Shown here: in pieces, positions 1-11,754 of the stretch
Position numbering within the stretch: the stretch's first letter is position 1
How the letters are laid out: every line of letters begins with the position of its first letter
Assembly (NCBI GenBank): GCA_023014335.1
Contig: JAECYW010000009.1
Location: 1,116,001 to 1,180,000 of the forward strand
Origin: Galerina marginata
Lineage: Eukaryota > Basidiomycota > Agaricomycetes > Agaricales > Galerinaceae
Length of the DNA: 64,000 bases
Direction of reading: 5' to 3'
Notes under the pieces: generated by a model
The model's database searches: none
Told to the model about the DNA's origin: nothing
Seen by the model: the letters and a program-made list of their open reading frames with translations, nothing else
Translations under genes and position numbers: made by a program

Positions 1-2266
1 AGATGCTCGGGCTGTGCGCAGTCTTCACCCAATCATCGACAGCCGTGGGTGGGGGGTTGTAATCCAGTTTGGCGTCAGTAGCCCTGACACTCTCTGCCGG
101 AATCGTTGGATGCGTCTCTTGACTGCCTGAAGACGAGATTAGTACACTCCGCGGATAACATCAGAGACCGCAAATAGATAATTTACCTTCACCTGCCGCC
201 GCCACGCCACAATGTGTTGATTTGGAGTATCAAACCTAACTCTCATCGACTCATAAGTATATGCTGTTGTCACAGAGCTTTTGGGGACTGTGGAGACAGT
301 TGAAGAAGCACTGAAAGTCTTGTAATGATCTGTTTTAAAGCTCGTCGGTGGTGGAAGGTGAGGGGAAGATATGAATCGTTGCCCAGAAGACTAAAACGTG
401 GAAATCATCAGTCCATACTGGTCATAAGATGTGACCAAATAGAAAAAGACAGACACGTAGTGGAACTTGGACTGGCGATGAAATGCGAGGAGTGGGAGAA
501 GGAACTGGCACCCATTCGGTTTGACGGTAGTAGTAACTCCTCGGGATAGGTTGGTTGTCCTCCTCCAGATACTACTCAAGAGAAATCGACAAAAAAACGT
601 CAGTGGTCTTGAAAATGCGGACCAACAAAGTAAAACGCACCTCATTAGCGTAGATATAGCCCGCTGACCCGCTGTAAGGATGGCTCATCGCGTTTGACTC
701 TCAAACAGAAGGATAGGATTCCGGTGCCGAGCCCGAAGGTTTCAGGAGAAAGTGAAAAGGAAGAAATAGACTCCAAATGACCGTTAAGAACGTCTGGGAA
801 GTGGTGAATAGGGAATGGTTTGCGAAGGGATTTGGGGAGATAGGGAACAAGCAGAATAGGCGGGAATGACCGAAGAGCTCGTTGAATGAATCCTTGGTTA
901 TTATCTCGAACAGAGTCTCCCCATCCAAATCCACAAATGTCGCCCAGCAAGGTGAAAGAGGGTAGGAAAGAACGGGGGCACATGGGAAAAGACGACGAAG
1001 CTTCAAGTATTCCCTAGAGATTACCGTATCCAGAAACTCTTGGAAAATCGCGACGCTTCGGAATCAGAAACCCCGTCATCCATGAGCCATCCACGCCAGA
1101 TTGAGGAAACTAGAATAAACTGATTCTCCGCTGCGAAGTACATATGTACCAGGCCAGAAACTGAATTCGCATGCAGCTGCCAGACGTTGATTCCGTTATC
1201 AACGATCAACGGCAAAGATGCTATAATTACGGTGCGTATCCCCACGCAGCGGTAGTTCTTTCGTCATTCAAGGCCTTCTCCTGAACAGATTGCTGATGAA
1301 AGTGCCCCTTGATTGATTGATCATAAACCTCAATGTGGAGATCGATACCAAAGACAGATAGTCAAAACCGTAAGACGAGTAAACTGAGGCCGGAGTTTTG
1401 GGGAATCTCCAAGTTCGCACCCACCTAAGCCATAGGTTCACTTTATCCTTGCCCAGCGGTTCAAGCGATTAAGCTCCGAGAAAACCGTGAATCAGTGGAA
1501 CCAGACGACAGCATCTCCTGTTTCCCAGATTTGTCTGTTCCAATAAGCAGTAAAATGCTAGACTCATCTCTCACCGTAGTTCCACCACAGAGAGTGTCAC
1601 AGAACATGGCGAGATCGAGGATGGTGTACATAAAGTGGGAATGCTAGCCGTCAAGCAAATCTAGGAACCTTGGATGAAATCTGTTGTCGAGGAGTTGATT
1701 ACACGAGGTGATAGCCACTTACCGCCGCTACAAGACATGCCTCTGTCAAGAGGAAAAAGACGACCTTCAAGTTCGTAAAGCAAAAGAAAGGAAAACTCGG
1801 AGCCGGGATGACGGACCGGGCGGAGTTGAAAGAAGTCAAGCGAAATTATTAGCCGTACCAACCGTTGGTACTTTAAGTACCCAACTATCGTCAAACGTCC
1901 GCACTCAGCACTGACAGAAAGCTCAAGCTTCAAGCTTCAAGATCTATTGGACGCCCTCAGCGAGTCTAAGCCTTGCGCCTTGGTAGGTACGACACCGAAT
2001 GATTCAACGGGCACAGTAGGCCATACCAGTGCAAGGACTTCAGGACCCAACTAAGAAAATTGGCTCCATAGAGAGATTGCTGGGTTTTCACTGGCATGAT
2101 TCATGAGGCAATTGAAGGCCAGTTTTTACGATGTATTGAAGCCACGTACTTACAATTACTTAGGCCGCAATTGAAACCAAGCATCCAAGGAAGAAATAAT
2201 ACTGCATTCCGGTTGTACTGATACGATGCGCAAGTTTATTCATTAAATACATATCGCTAAAACTTG
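1..2266. other. Left-edge region, no supported gene
   Basis: No ORF here has recognisable domains or a convincing exon chain. The one coding-like patch, on the minus strand at about 700-1245, is listed separately. The rest holds only short overlapping ORFs on both strands with no conserved motif. The right end (2160-2266) is the 3' flank of the phosphoesterase that ends at 2267. Confidence 0.5.
701..1245 (-). pseudogene. Possible broken gene fragment, unknown product
   Basis: Reading leftward, one frame gives about 75 residues beginning MGIRTVIIASLPLIVDNG. A second frame gives about 100 more, including ATFVDLDGETLFEIITKDSF. The composition is protein-like, with hydrophobic and acidic patterning and few low-complexity runs. 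The two frames are separated by an in-frame stop near 1068 and I found no clean splice pair joining them. It could be a decayed gene or two exons with a missed junction. I do not recognise the family, and no start or end could be fixed. Confidence 0.2.
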
Positions 2267-3735
2267 CTACTCCAGGTGACATGACTTGGGAAGGACGGGT
2301 GGGTTCTGAATGCTTGGAATCTCCAGGCTGCCGGTGTAGATGGTACACGCCTGCAGAGCAGGTGAGCCCCAGATCTTGACAACCTCAGGGAGAACAACAC
2401 GGTGATTGACGACCAATTTCGTGTTTGGAATGGGCAGAGGCGCAAGTTGTCCGGGATCAGTGTTGAATATGCCTGGGTAAGACCCATTTAAAAATGTTTG
2501 ATCCAAAGGCGGGTTTTTGAGCGTGCGCAAGGCATCCCCCGTCCTCTCTGCCACAAAGCTGAATACATTGGCGCCAACGTCAAAGCGGCCGAGAGTGTCG
2601 AGGTGCCAGTTGGCTTCGACTGTAGCCAAGTCGGAATAATGATTATAGAACCAAGTGTCTTTAGTGCCGACAAGTTTCTTTGGAACCGCATTTCCAAGAA
2701 GAATGGAATCGATGCGGTTTTGTGCGCCGTCATCTTCCGTCTCGTCGAAAGCTGTAAAATAAAATATCATAAGATATTTTAAATATCGTACATCAACTGT
2801 GAAACGTACTGAGAAGAATGAGAGTTTTCGGGCTATTGAATTTCGGGTTCTTCAGCAGGGGCTCCAGGAAACCCCTTGCCCACTTTCCGGCAAAGGTGAC
2901 GTTCGTGTCGTGTCCGTCATTCGCTGAGAATTTAAATAACTTCGAATGCTGGCCAAAATATCTGCAAGAAAGTACTCACTCATATTTGGAGTAATAAAAG
3001 CCCACTGAGGAATATTGTCACTCTCGAGATCTTTCTGGAACAGCGTGAAGTTCTTAATTTGCGCACTCCGGCCTGGGCTGTTCGCTACCGAATCGTAAAT
3101 GATCAATGGACTAGAGAGAAATAAATCACGACTCCATTTTTGTTGTGTAACTGAGTGGCATGCTTACTTGTGCTTGCGGACATAATCATTGGCGCCAGAA
3201 GGGTTGAGGAATTGAAATCCCTGAAAGCCAGAGGATGGCATGTCTTCCTGATATTCCGCCCAAGAAATACCTTTTGCCTCCAACAAGTCGACGATGGTGG
3301 ATACGTTTTCCGGGACACGGTTCAGGTTGTCATTCTGCATTCCAAAGTACTCTCCACCAACGCTTGCAATATAATTTGGCTCAGACGGGTGGGTGACAGC
3401 AAAGTAGTTGGTTAACTGTATGCCTTGCTTGGTCAACGCAACAAAATTTGCTTTAAAAAATTATCGTTGAGCATATCGTTTTGAAGATTTGATTGGAAAT
3501 AAAGTCGACACTCACGATCGGCAGCGGCCCCAGCAAAGTCGGTGTTCTCGAGCCAGATAGTGATGAAACGGTCAAACACCAAACCTGGCACGATTCGTTT
3601 GGGTCTAGAGATCAATATTAAATTCAATGGCTGTTGTGTAGAGGTGCAAAAGACGAACGGCTCAGGAAAACTTGGCAAATGTGAAGCCCTTGCGGTTAAG
3701 ACAAGTGCAGCAGAGATCAGACTAGTAAAAATCAT
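2267..3735 (-). CDS. Secreted phosphoesterase (acid phosphatase type), copy 1
   Basis: A member of the phosphoesterase family PF04185, which includes fungal phosphate-repressible acid phosphatases and microbial phospholipases C. It probably releases phosphate from external phosphomonoesters. The ATG at 3735 opens a signal peptide (MIFTSLISAALVLTARAS). Visible family blocks in order: IVPGLVFDRFITIWLENTDF, LTNYFAVTHPSEPNYIASVG, PQWAFITPNM followed by a TNDGHDTN stretch across an intron, TFDETEDDG, and the C-terminal DTLGRFDVGANVFSFVAERT. Conserved ENTD, SEPNY, NDGHD and DE residues match metal-binding positions of the family. The gene has about six exons with short introns, for example one with donor near 3173 and acceptor near 3113. 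It lies head-to-tail with a close paralog at 4629-6083. I am confident of the family but not of the exact substrate. Confidence 0.9.
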
Positions 3736-4628
3736 CCTTGTGTGCTGAAATCAGAATTGAACTTGGAAGGAGGGGAGTAGAAATGCAACGAAGCACGCTG
3801 AAAGGCCATTCCGTGGCAACCAAATTTTATGCCCTGTCCAAAACCCTATAACAAGTTGTGCCCTGCGCCCTAGTACCGACGAATAAAGACAAACGTTTGC
3901 TAACCACACGAAATACGGCTGAAAGCTATAAATAGAGATATGACCCTAAACGGGACCGGGGTAAGCGCTGTCAAATTGAAATAGCGACGTCATATAGACG
4001 CCATGTGAGCTTGAAGCTGGGTCGGGGATTGCTCCCTGTCCAGCAAAGTGCTTCGCGGGGTGCGTTAGCAACTCATCAACACAAGGTACAGGGCTGAGGG
4101 CACATCCTAAGGGCACAGGGGAAATCGCCCACCTAATCTTTATATTTCAATCCTCACTACCAGTCACTGGCAAGGACTATTTGAGCACTATGGCCACTGT
4201 TCCTTGTCGACCTCCGGGTATTGGGACCTCGGCTCCAATTTGGAAGATATCCATGGCGGTGGCTAGATCCAAGTGATCGGCACCGAGGGCGACCGTCCGT
4301 CCGTCATTTCAAGGACTGAATAAATGTGCGGTTATTTCATTTCTTGCAGCCTGCGTTTACTATGTAATGTGAGAATGACTATTTTTGCAACGACAAATGG
4401 CTGATAACTTGAATTGTCCCAGACAGACTTTATTTGGATAACTGTATGGTGAGAGTTGGAGATAGTTATTCTCACTATACAATTAGCGGCACGGAGCTGC
4501 TGGTCCGTCCTGCAATGTATTGTCCTTTTGGCCAGGTGGCCTTCAATTTTATCACTAGGTTGATATATGTATTACCATAAAACCTACGCAGCCGGTTACT
4601 TAAGTGATTGGACGGAATTTACACCGCG
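3736..4628. other. Spacer between the tandem phosphoesterases
   Basis: About 890 bp hold the upstream region of copy 1 and the 3' flank of copy 2. No ORF with recognisable content was seen. I looked for CACGTG, the Pho4-type box expected at phosphate-regulated fungal genes, and saw none, so phosphate control is not shown by sequence. Confidence 0.5.
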
Positions 4629-6083
4629 TTAATGGCAGAACTTCGGAAGGACGGGAGGATTTGCAATACTTGGGATCTCCAAACTGCCAGTGTACGTGGT
4701 GCAGGCCTGTAACACAGGCGAACCCCAAACCCTGACGACTTCTGGGTGGACAAAACGGCCATTCACGACCAACCGGGTGTTTGGAATAGGCAAGGGTGCA
4801 AGCTTTCCCGGAACCGTGTTGAACACACCTGGGTAAGACCCGTTTAAAAATGTTTGGGCCAAAGGAGGGTTTGTAAGCGTGCGCATTTTATCGCCGGTTC
4901 TTTCTGCCACGAAACTAAACACATTTGCGCCTACATCGAAGCGGCCGAGGGTATCGAGGTGCCAGTTGGCTTCGACGGTCGCTAATTCGGAGTAGTGATT
5001 GTAGAACCAAGTATCTTGCGTCCCAACGAGCCTCTTGGGAACCGCGTTACCAAGAAGGACGGAATTGACGCGATTCTGCGCGTTGTCTGTGCCAGTCTCG
5101 TCGAAGGCTAGCATTACGAAAAAGTTCATTGATCTTGATTCGAGGGACTTATCCAAGCATGCCACTTACTCAGAAGAATGAGAGTTCTTGGGCTGTTGAA
5201 ATTCGGGTTTTTGAGCAAGGGCTCCAAGAAACCTCGAGCCCACTTTCCGGCGAAGGTGATGTTCGTGTCATGCCCATCGTCGGCTAAAATCATTTAAAAT
5301 CGTCAAATGATATAAAAAATCAAAACATACTCATGTTCGGAGTGATAAACGCCCATTGAGGAAGATTTCCTGTTTCGAGGTCTCTGTCGAACAAAGTAAA
5401 GTTTTTGATGAGTGAACTTCGAGCTGTGCTGTTGGCCACTGAGTCGTAGACGATCAACGGGCTGCATGAAGTGAAATTAGCAACTAATCTTTACTATTGA
5501 CAATCAGCCTGAATAGCCAACGTACTTGTGTTTGCGAACGTAATCATTAGCGCCTGAAGGATTAAGAAACTGGAATCCCTGGAATCCAGACGATGGCATA
5601 TCTTCCTGGTATTCTGCCCAAGATATACCTCTTGCTTCGAGCAAGTCAACAATGGTAGATATGTTCCCTGGGACGCGGTTCAGGTTGTCATTCTGCATCC
5701 CAAAGTACTCTCCACCGACGCTCGCGATGTAGTTGGGCTCCGAAGGGTGGGTGACGGCGAAGTAATTGGTTAATTGAATACCTTGCTTGATCAGGGCACT
5801 AAAATTTGCTATAGACAAAGAGTTCGTGATGTGAGAAGGATTTTTTGGAACGCTGAACTGTATATGATACTGACGATCGGCTTGGGCTCCAGAAAAATCA
5901 GTATTCTCTAGCCATATGGTAAAAAAGCGGTCAAACACCAGTCCCGGGACAATGCGTTTGGGGCTATAAATAAAGTGGTGAGTTTTTGTCGAACAAAAAC
6001 AAGGAGAAGACAAACAAAAAGCCAGAAGGTGAAGCATTTGCGCATAAGCCAAGAGCAGCAAAGATCAAGCCAGTAAAAATCAT
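4629..6083 (-). CDS. Secreted phosphoesterase (acid phosphatase type), copy 2
   Basis: Tandem paralog of the gene at 2267-3735, nearly identical in the conserved blocks (IVPGLVFDRFFTIWLENTDF, QGIQLTNYFAVTHPSEPNYI, SSGFQGFQFLNPSGANDYVR). It is divergent in the N-terminus, the introns and part of the C-terminus. The ATG at 6083 gives MIFTGLIFAALGLCANAS, which aligns with the signal peptide of copy 1; a longer reading upstream lacks a signal sequence and was not used. The motif order matches copy 1: ENTD, SEPNY, NDGHD (about 5283-5265) and FDETGTDN at 5108. It ends NPPVLPKFCH, three residues shorter than copy 1. The expected product is a secreted phosphatase of about 400 residues. A TATA-like element lies about 80 bp upstream. 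The pair is a local duplication, perhaps expanding phosphate scavenging. Confidence 0.9.
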
Positions 6084-6159
6084 CTTCAGGGCAGAGACAG
6101 TCAAGTTTGAGCTTTTCAGAGAGAAAATACCACAAGGCTCCATTCGACTGATTGACCGT

Positions 6160-6167
6160 CTTTATAT
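6160..6167 (-). promoter_or_regulatory. TATA-like element of phosphoesterase copy 2
   Basis: On the minus strand the sequence reads GGATATAAAGA, about 80 bp upstream of the ATG at 6083. Spacing and orientation fit a TATA box, but this is inference from sequence only. Confidence 0.4.
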
Positions 6168-6902
6168 CCCTACCACTTGCTGTTCCTTCGGGTCGACGAC
6201 GAACGTTTGCATGTCAAACTTATCAGCTGCAGCGTCCCTGTTTCCCAAGCACACAGCTCTGGGGTGACGAAGGAACTCATGAGAAGGATTGAAGAATTTG
6301 AACCACAATTGGGGACACAAGGAAGACTTACAAGTCCGGCGTACAACTTGAGAGGCTAAAATTAGAGGCATTAGCCAAACCGGGACCGGGAAGGCGGCTG
6401 TCCACTGCCGCTGTCATCGAGGCACGAAGACCGAAGTCCTTAATAACGACTGAAGAAACCATGTGAGCTAAGCGAACCATGCTGTATGAGTATCATACCT
6501 GCCAACCACAACAATAGTGGGAACGACGAGTCCCGTTAGCGCTGCAGAGCTCTCACGAAGTCCAATTTTCTGCCCCGATTCACAAAGCAGGTTACAGCTA
6601 CAATGCCGAGGGCTACGGCGACTACGCTTCTGAACCCCGATATAAACCATCTGTTCACAAGAACGATGTATTTAGCAGAATGAGCATGAGCACTAGCACG
6701 AAATGCATTGGTCGATAGATAGCGTTGAGAAATGCGATAAGAATGTACAGTTACACGTTGGTGGTTCGGGTATAGAGTATGGAAACAATGCTGGAATATG
6801 GCGACAATGAAAGAGGAAAGGTTGATCCTGGAGACAAAGTACATGTTGAAAGGTTATGGGGTTGCCAAGAATGGTGAATAATCAAGGAACGACTGAATCC
6901 AC
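6168..6902. other. Spacer between phosphoesterase copy 2 and the AMSH-type gene
   Basis: Short overlapping ORFs on both strands with no domain and no paired splice sites. It is the 5' flank of the phosphoesterase and the 3' flank of the JAMM gene. I see no gene. Confidence 0.45.
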
Positions 6903-9556
6903 CTATCGTAAGTCCACGATTTCTAATGCGGCGTCCTTCATTTGCACATGGCCTTTATCTGCATCCTACACGGCGGAAGATCCACAAGGGTGGAGAGTTC
7001 GAAAGTCAGTTCCAGTGAGAAACAAGTCAACATGGACATACAGTGTATATCGGTTCATCGGGATGCGGGTGGAAGGCTTCCTTCGCGTCGCATTTCAGGA
7101 TGATGTTCAGACCTGGGGGATCTGTCAAGCGGAAGATACCGAAGCTGGCGGTACGAGTCAGCGAAAGGCCCTTTTAAAGGGAAAAGAGAGATAATTAACG
7201 GACTTGGGACTCGACTTCGGCGCGCAGACGACCGCGAACGACTCCGGGAGCATGCGTTGGAAACCAGAATGGGTGTGCAGATCGACAGAGGACATAAAAC
7301 ATGACTGTGACGGATGCGTGTGTATCTATCGTCACCACAAAACCAATCAGCATCGCAATCCAAAGTATAAGACATAGAACCAAAGCCCGGAACCACTAAC
7401 CCAGCCGAGCGTTATTAGACTCCGCTCCTCCGTAAACTGCAGCACGAGCTCCTCTTCCTCCATCGTACATGTATCGCTCGTCGAGCGCTGCTTCGGTATG
7501 AGCAGGGTTGTGACCGCGTACTTGTGCCCTTTGTCCTTGCCTAACAACAACCCACATGTCTCCTTGTTCATCTCCGTATTGACCTTTGCGATAGCGAGGA
7601 AACGGGGAAGACACTCCCGAGGAAGGTTGACTGTCTTGAGGGGTATATTGGGGTCGAAAATGGCATCTGGCGGCTTGGGCATCCGCGCAACTTCTGCTTG
7701 TGTCGGGGGCGCTACTTGAGGAGGCAAGGCGCCGCTTGGTTGTGTCTGCGGAGGTCGGCCATAGGCGTTGTTGGACCCGTTTGAGTATGGATATGGAACT
7801 TGTAGTGCTGAGGCTGGAGGCGCGCCTGGATAGAAAGAATTGTTCCTCGCTTCGTTGGCGTTTGAACCGAAGAGCACAGAAGTGCCGCCATGATGGCGGT
7901 CTCCTATTTCTGAGAACATCGAATTGAGAGAAGGGAAATACCCTTGTGTTCTCTGGTGCTGGGACATAAGTGCAGGAAGTGCAGGATATCCGATAACGGG
8001 AGGCGGAGAGGTCGTTGTTATAGGCGGTGGATATGAAGGACTGCGCGTGAATAACAAGTCATAGCAAGTCAATATCAAGTCGTTCGAGAATGAGCAAAAA
8101 AAAAAAAGGCACTGCGCAATGCGGACGCATTCACTCTGACGTACCTTCGTACAGGCCGTGTTGGCGTCTTATATTCGATAAACCCGCGCGGTTTGCCGAT
8201 CTTGCGGTAGTCGTGGTGCACCGACTCCGAGTCCGTCGACTCCCCATCGTATCTCGTCGGGCTCTCAAGAGGCATTGGCCTCGATGCATTTGCATATGGA
8301 TCCAAATAGCCCGCTTGTCGATCTGGGGGAGCAGAAGGAACTGGCAGTTGCATGCCTGAAGGGGGATGAATTGTCGGGTATTCGATTGGACCAGGCGGAG
8401 GAGGAGGAGGAGGTTGGAAATAAGTTGATGACGGTGTCGTGGCTGCGGATGAGCCGTTGTAAGTCGGAAACATAGACGACGTCGAGGGAGCTAGCGACAC
8501 CGATGACGATGGCGTCGGCGGCTGCCCATTCCCAAGATTCTGACGAGCAGCCCGAGCAGCATCTTCCGCTTCTTGTTGTCGCCGCGCAATGCCCTCAGGT
8601 CCTCCCTCCAGTTTTCTCTTTTGCTCCGCCTGTCGTCTAGTGATTTCTTCTTCCCGCAGTCTCATCTGCTCCTGCTGCTGCTGATACTGCTGCTGCCGCG
8701 CGATCTCGTCTGGCGGACGTCCATCCGCAAGTACCACCGTGCTTTGAGAACCAAGTGCGTTATTTTGCATAGGTGTCCTTGCGAACGTATAATTAGGCCC
8801 GTTGGCCGCCTGACGTGCTGCGGCCTGAGCAGCTTCCTTGCGTCGAGCCTTTTCCGCTTCGTCGCGGGCGAACATCTGCTGTCGCTGTTGTTTCCACTTT
8901 GCCGCTTCCTCTGCCGCCAGCCGTTGCTGCTCCCTCGTCCGCTCCTCTTCTTGGAACTGCTCCCGCTGAGCTTGCGCCCGGGCCTCATCATTCGCTATCT
9001 TCTGCGTCCGAGCATTCGGCGTTCGTTCCTGGTCCAGCACATCGGCCCCGTGCCTTTGGAGCCACTTTTCGTACCGGTCCACAAGAGCAGGCTTGAGGTC
9101 GCTAAGATTGTCTAATATATCTTGACCGTTCTGTTAGATATGTGGCGTCAGATAGCGGAAATGAAGGGTTTTAAGCAAGTGATCGGAAGACGGCCGTTCG
9201 TCACAGCGAAATGAACTGGATAATGATAAAAATATATTCACCAATGAGAGATTGTGGCGCTGGCTTGCATTCAACATGGTGTTGTAATCTCGATGCGAAG
9301 GCAGTCTTTCGAGCACAAGGGTAGCTGCTCGGGCGAGCTCGACGAAAGCGCCTTCCAAATCGCCCCTCTTCAAACATTCCTTTCCCTCCTTCCGATACTT
9401 CTCAGCAATTCTAAGATGTTGTTTAAACTCTTTCGTCTCATCCCAGCCGTCATCTTTCGCCTTCTCTGCGAGCTCTGCTATTGATGATGGTCGTTTCGCG
9501 GGGCCGTTTCTGTGATTGTGGCGTGCATGATTTGTATGCGCCGACGAATGGCTCAT
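6903..9556 (-). CDS. AMSH-type JAMM deubiquitinase (STAM-binding-protein-like)
   Basis: Zinc metalloprotease that cleaves K63-linked ubiquitin chains on endosomal cargo, the role known for AMSH/Sst2. Exons (high to low): 9556-9242, 9130-8145, 8040-7401, 7325-7204, 7144-7042, 6965-6903, giving 742 aa in frame. Residues about 20-125 form a helical, MIT/USP8-dimer-like N-terminus ([20 protein letters not shown]). The middle is long, Q/R/E-rich, then Pro-rich and disordered-looking. The C-terminal JAMM domain has the upstream Glu region ([18 protein letters not shown]) and the zinc motif [14 protein letters not shown], then [15 protein letters not shown] typical of AMSH, and ends [16 protein letters not shown]. 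The HxHPx10D motif opens exon 4 right after an intron, so naive ORF calling loses the catalytic site. The N-terminal [11 protein letters not shown] fits an ESCRT-binding family member. Confidence 0.93.
8660..8700 (-). repeat. CAG-type trinucleotide tract in the AMSH-like gene
   Basis: An imperfect CTG/CAG run encodes a short Gln-rich stretch ([12 protein letters not shown]) in the disordered middle of the deubiquitinase. It is a normal low-complexity coding repeat, probably length-variable between strains. Confidence 0.6.
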
Positions 9557-11754
9557 AGTCGTTTGTCGTAAGGCAGGTCTTTCCGTAAATCTAGAGCTCT
9601 TAAGTAGAAGTTCGAGCTCAAGGGTACAGCACTTACTGCTGCGGTGTTCACTGATTACTGCTTGCGACCGAGGTCACGTGGTTATTCAATCACCGACCTG
9701 CACTGCATACGAACTACCGGAGCATTCATTGTCATGATTCAACAAATTTTGGACCGTATCCGAATACTCGGTGTCCATGAGCTTGGTTTATTTTGTTTTG
9801 TTCCTTTCGCAATTTTTGTCATCTTTTGGATTCACCAATATGCTTACACAGTCGTCCCTTGTTTGATGGTGATGCTCGATGGACTGTCGCTGTTGCTGGT
9901 CAAGTAACTGTGCAACACCAGGACCGATATTCTACCCAACTGATTGAAATACCGTAATAGTTTTAAGTTTGAAGTATCAATATTAAGGCAGTCTGGGTGG
10001 CTCGGTGTCGTGAATTTAGCTAAATGTGACCAACCGAACACTGAACTGAGAACTTATATCACTACTGATACTAGTTACTACAGTACTTGCTCTTATCATC
10101 CATCAGAAAGCTAAACTAATAAAAATAATCTCATGGTCCTACACTACCAAGTGCAAAAAAAGCTTGAAGTACAAATTGTCATCCGAGATGAAGTGACTCT
10201 AGGGACGTGGTGGCAACTGTGTTGCAATTTAACGCCGGCACACGAGCATTGGCGGTGAATTGACTTTTGGCGCTCTGTTCTCCAGCAGATTTTACATCTG
10301 ATGGAATAGCTCGCCCTTGCGCCATTAAGGGCACCAGGGAACTGTCAGATCCATCCGATAATTAACGACGTGATTAAATGAAGACGGGCGCTTGTTTAAG
10401 GCGCTTATTTTGCCTTGAGCGTTATAGACGGGCTCTTATGAGAGAATATACATCGACAACGGTGGCTTGGCCGGCCTACTTTTGAAATTTGGTCTTCGTG
10501 GCCTAGATGTTGGTGGTAAACAGAAAAGGAACGTCACAGGATATTTTCTGGCATTAGTAGGCAACACTTTAAGAAGAACTAATGTAGAAACTACTAGAAA
10601 GAAAACGCGCTGGTGAAACAACAATAGGTACTCGCCGTTAGACAATGTCGACCAGACACATGCAATTGGTAACGAGGTTTCTATGCCGGCACCGTGAATG
10701 AGAGGATGGGATAAACACTAAAGTTCGGATTTTTCGCTCTTTTAATTCATATGTTTATCTAGACCCGGGTTCAGTATTTCGGGTATAAGGGAAGAAGCTA
10801 CTTCTTTGGACGCTTTTAGAACTACGTCAACATCTTCAATGAGGTGTTATGTTCCTTCTCATGCGCTGAGTATAAGCCTAAGTCGTCCACCATAATTAAT
10901 AACACGTGATTAATTAAGACGGGCGCCTTTCGGGCGCCTTGACTCTTTTACCATGTTATGGTCAATTCGGTTCACCGTCATTTTTCCGAGATAGAAAACA
11001 ATCTTGGTCCTTGGAAAGGACTTTTGTAGACTACCCGAAGGTTCCTTTCCGTCGCATGCATGTTAGAGCGTAGACGGGTGTCTTGTCTCGTAATACATAC
11101 ACCCGTAGCAAGTGCTCGGATGGTTTCCGACCGGAAGTTGTAAAGAACAACTGTTATTGCTTTCGACGAAGTGGTGTTTCTGTAAGTCGTCGAAAGAGAA
11201 GGCAGTGCGCAGGACGTTGGTGGTCTGTGTCTTCCGTGCCTTTACCCGGTCGTTGCCAGCTGGGCACCCGGTGCATAGTGGCTCTCACTTTAAGAAAGGT
11301 AAAAACGGCTTTTTATAGCTCGACTGTCTTTCGCCCAAGGACACCACCTGCGCACCACCGTAGGTAATACTTCAAACCGTGGTTTAATTTAGACCACTCA
11401 AACTCTGGTCAGGAACCGGCGGCTATCCTAATCCGGATGGGCGGTCGCCGAAATGTAATTATGGCTGCGGAGTCAAAACCAAAAAAAACCCTCTGCGTCG
11501 TCTGCGCTGGAGGGATATACGATTCTTTTATTAGACGACTTTCAGTTAGCCTTTTGGAATTAACGGTCTTGCCGAGCGCAGAGTTCTAGCTGGTATCCGT
11601 TACAATCCAGCTGACAAGTCGGCGCCATAGTAAGCTTCGCCAACGAGCATCAACGCATCTTCACAACCTTCCACCCCAACTTAAGGGCTCAGAATCCATC
11701 GTCAAACCTTTTCTCTTTTACATACTTACAAGCAGAGCAGACGACCCAATTCAT
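9557..11754. other. 2.2-kb gene-poor spacer with a degenerate GC-hairpin motif pair
   Basis: No ORF here has a recognisable domain. Two similar segments about 530 bp apart, near 10355-10420 and 10893-10950, share ATAATTAA, CGTGATTAA and GAAGACGGGCGC / TTAAGACGGGCGCC. Each is followed by a GGCGC hairpin-like stretch (GGGCGCCTTTCGGGCGCC in the second). A third weak match, TAGACGGG, lies near 11070. The segment 11080-11560 is more GC-rich than its surroundings. It could be a relic of a repeat or the long 5' regions of the divergent flanking genes. No terminal inverted repeats were found. Confidence 0.4.

Noticed and set aside
8573..9115. 180-codon plus-strand ORF opposite the AMSH-like gene
   Set aside because: It is antisense to the low-complexity Gln/Arg-rich coding region; Leu/Arg/Ser-rich composition is expected from that repeat and there is no domain.
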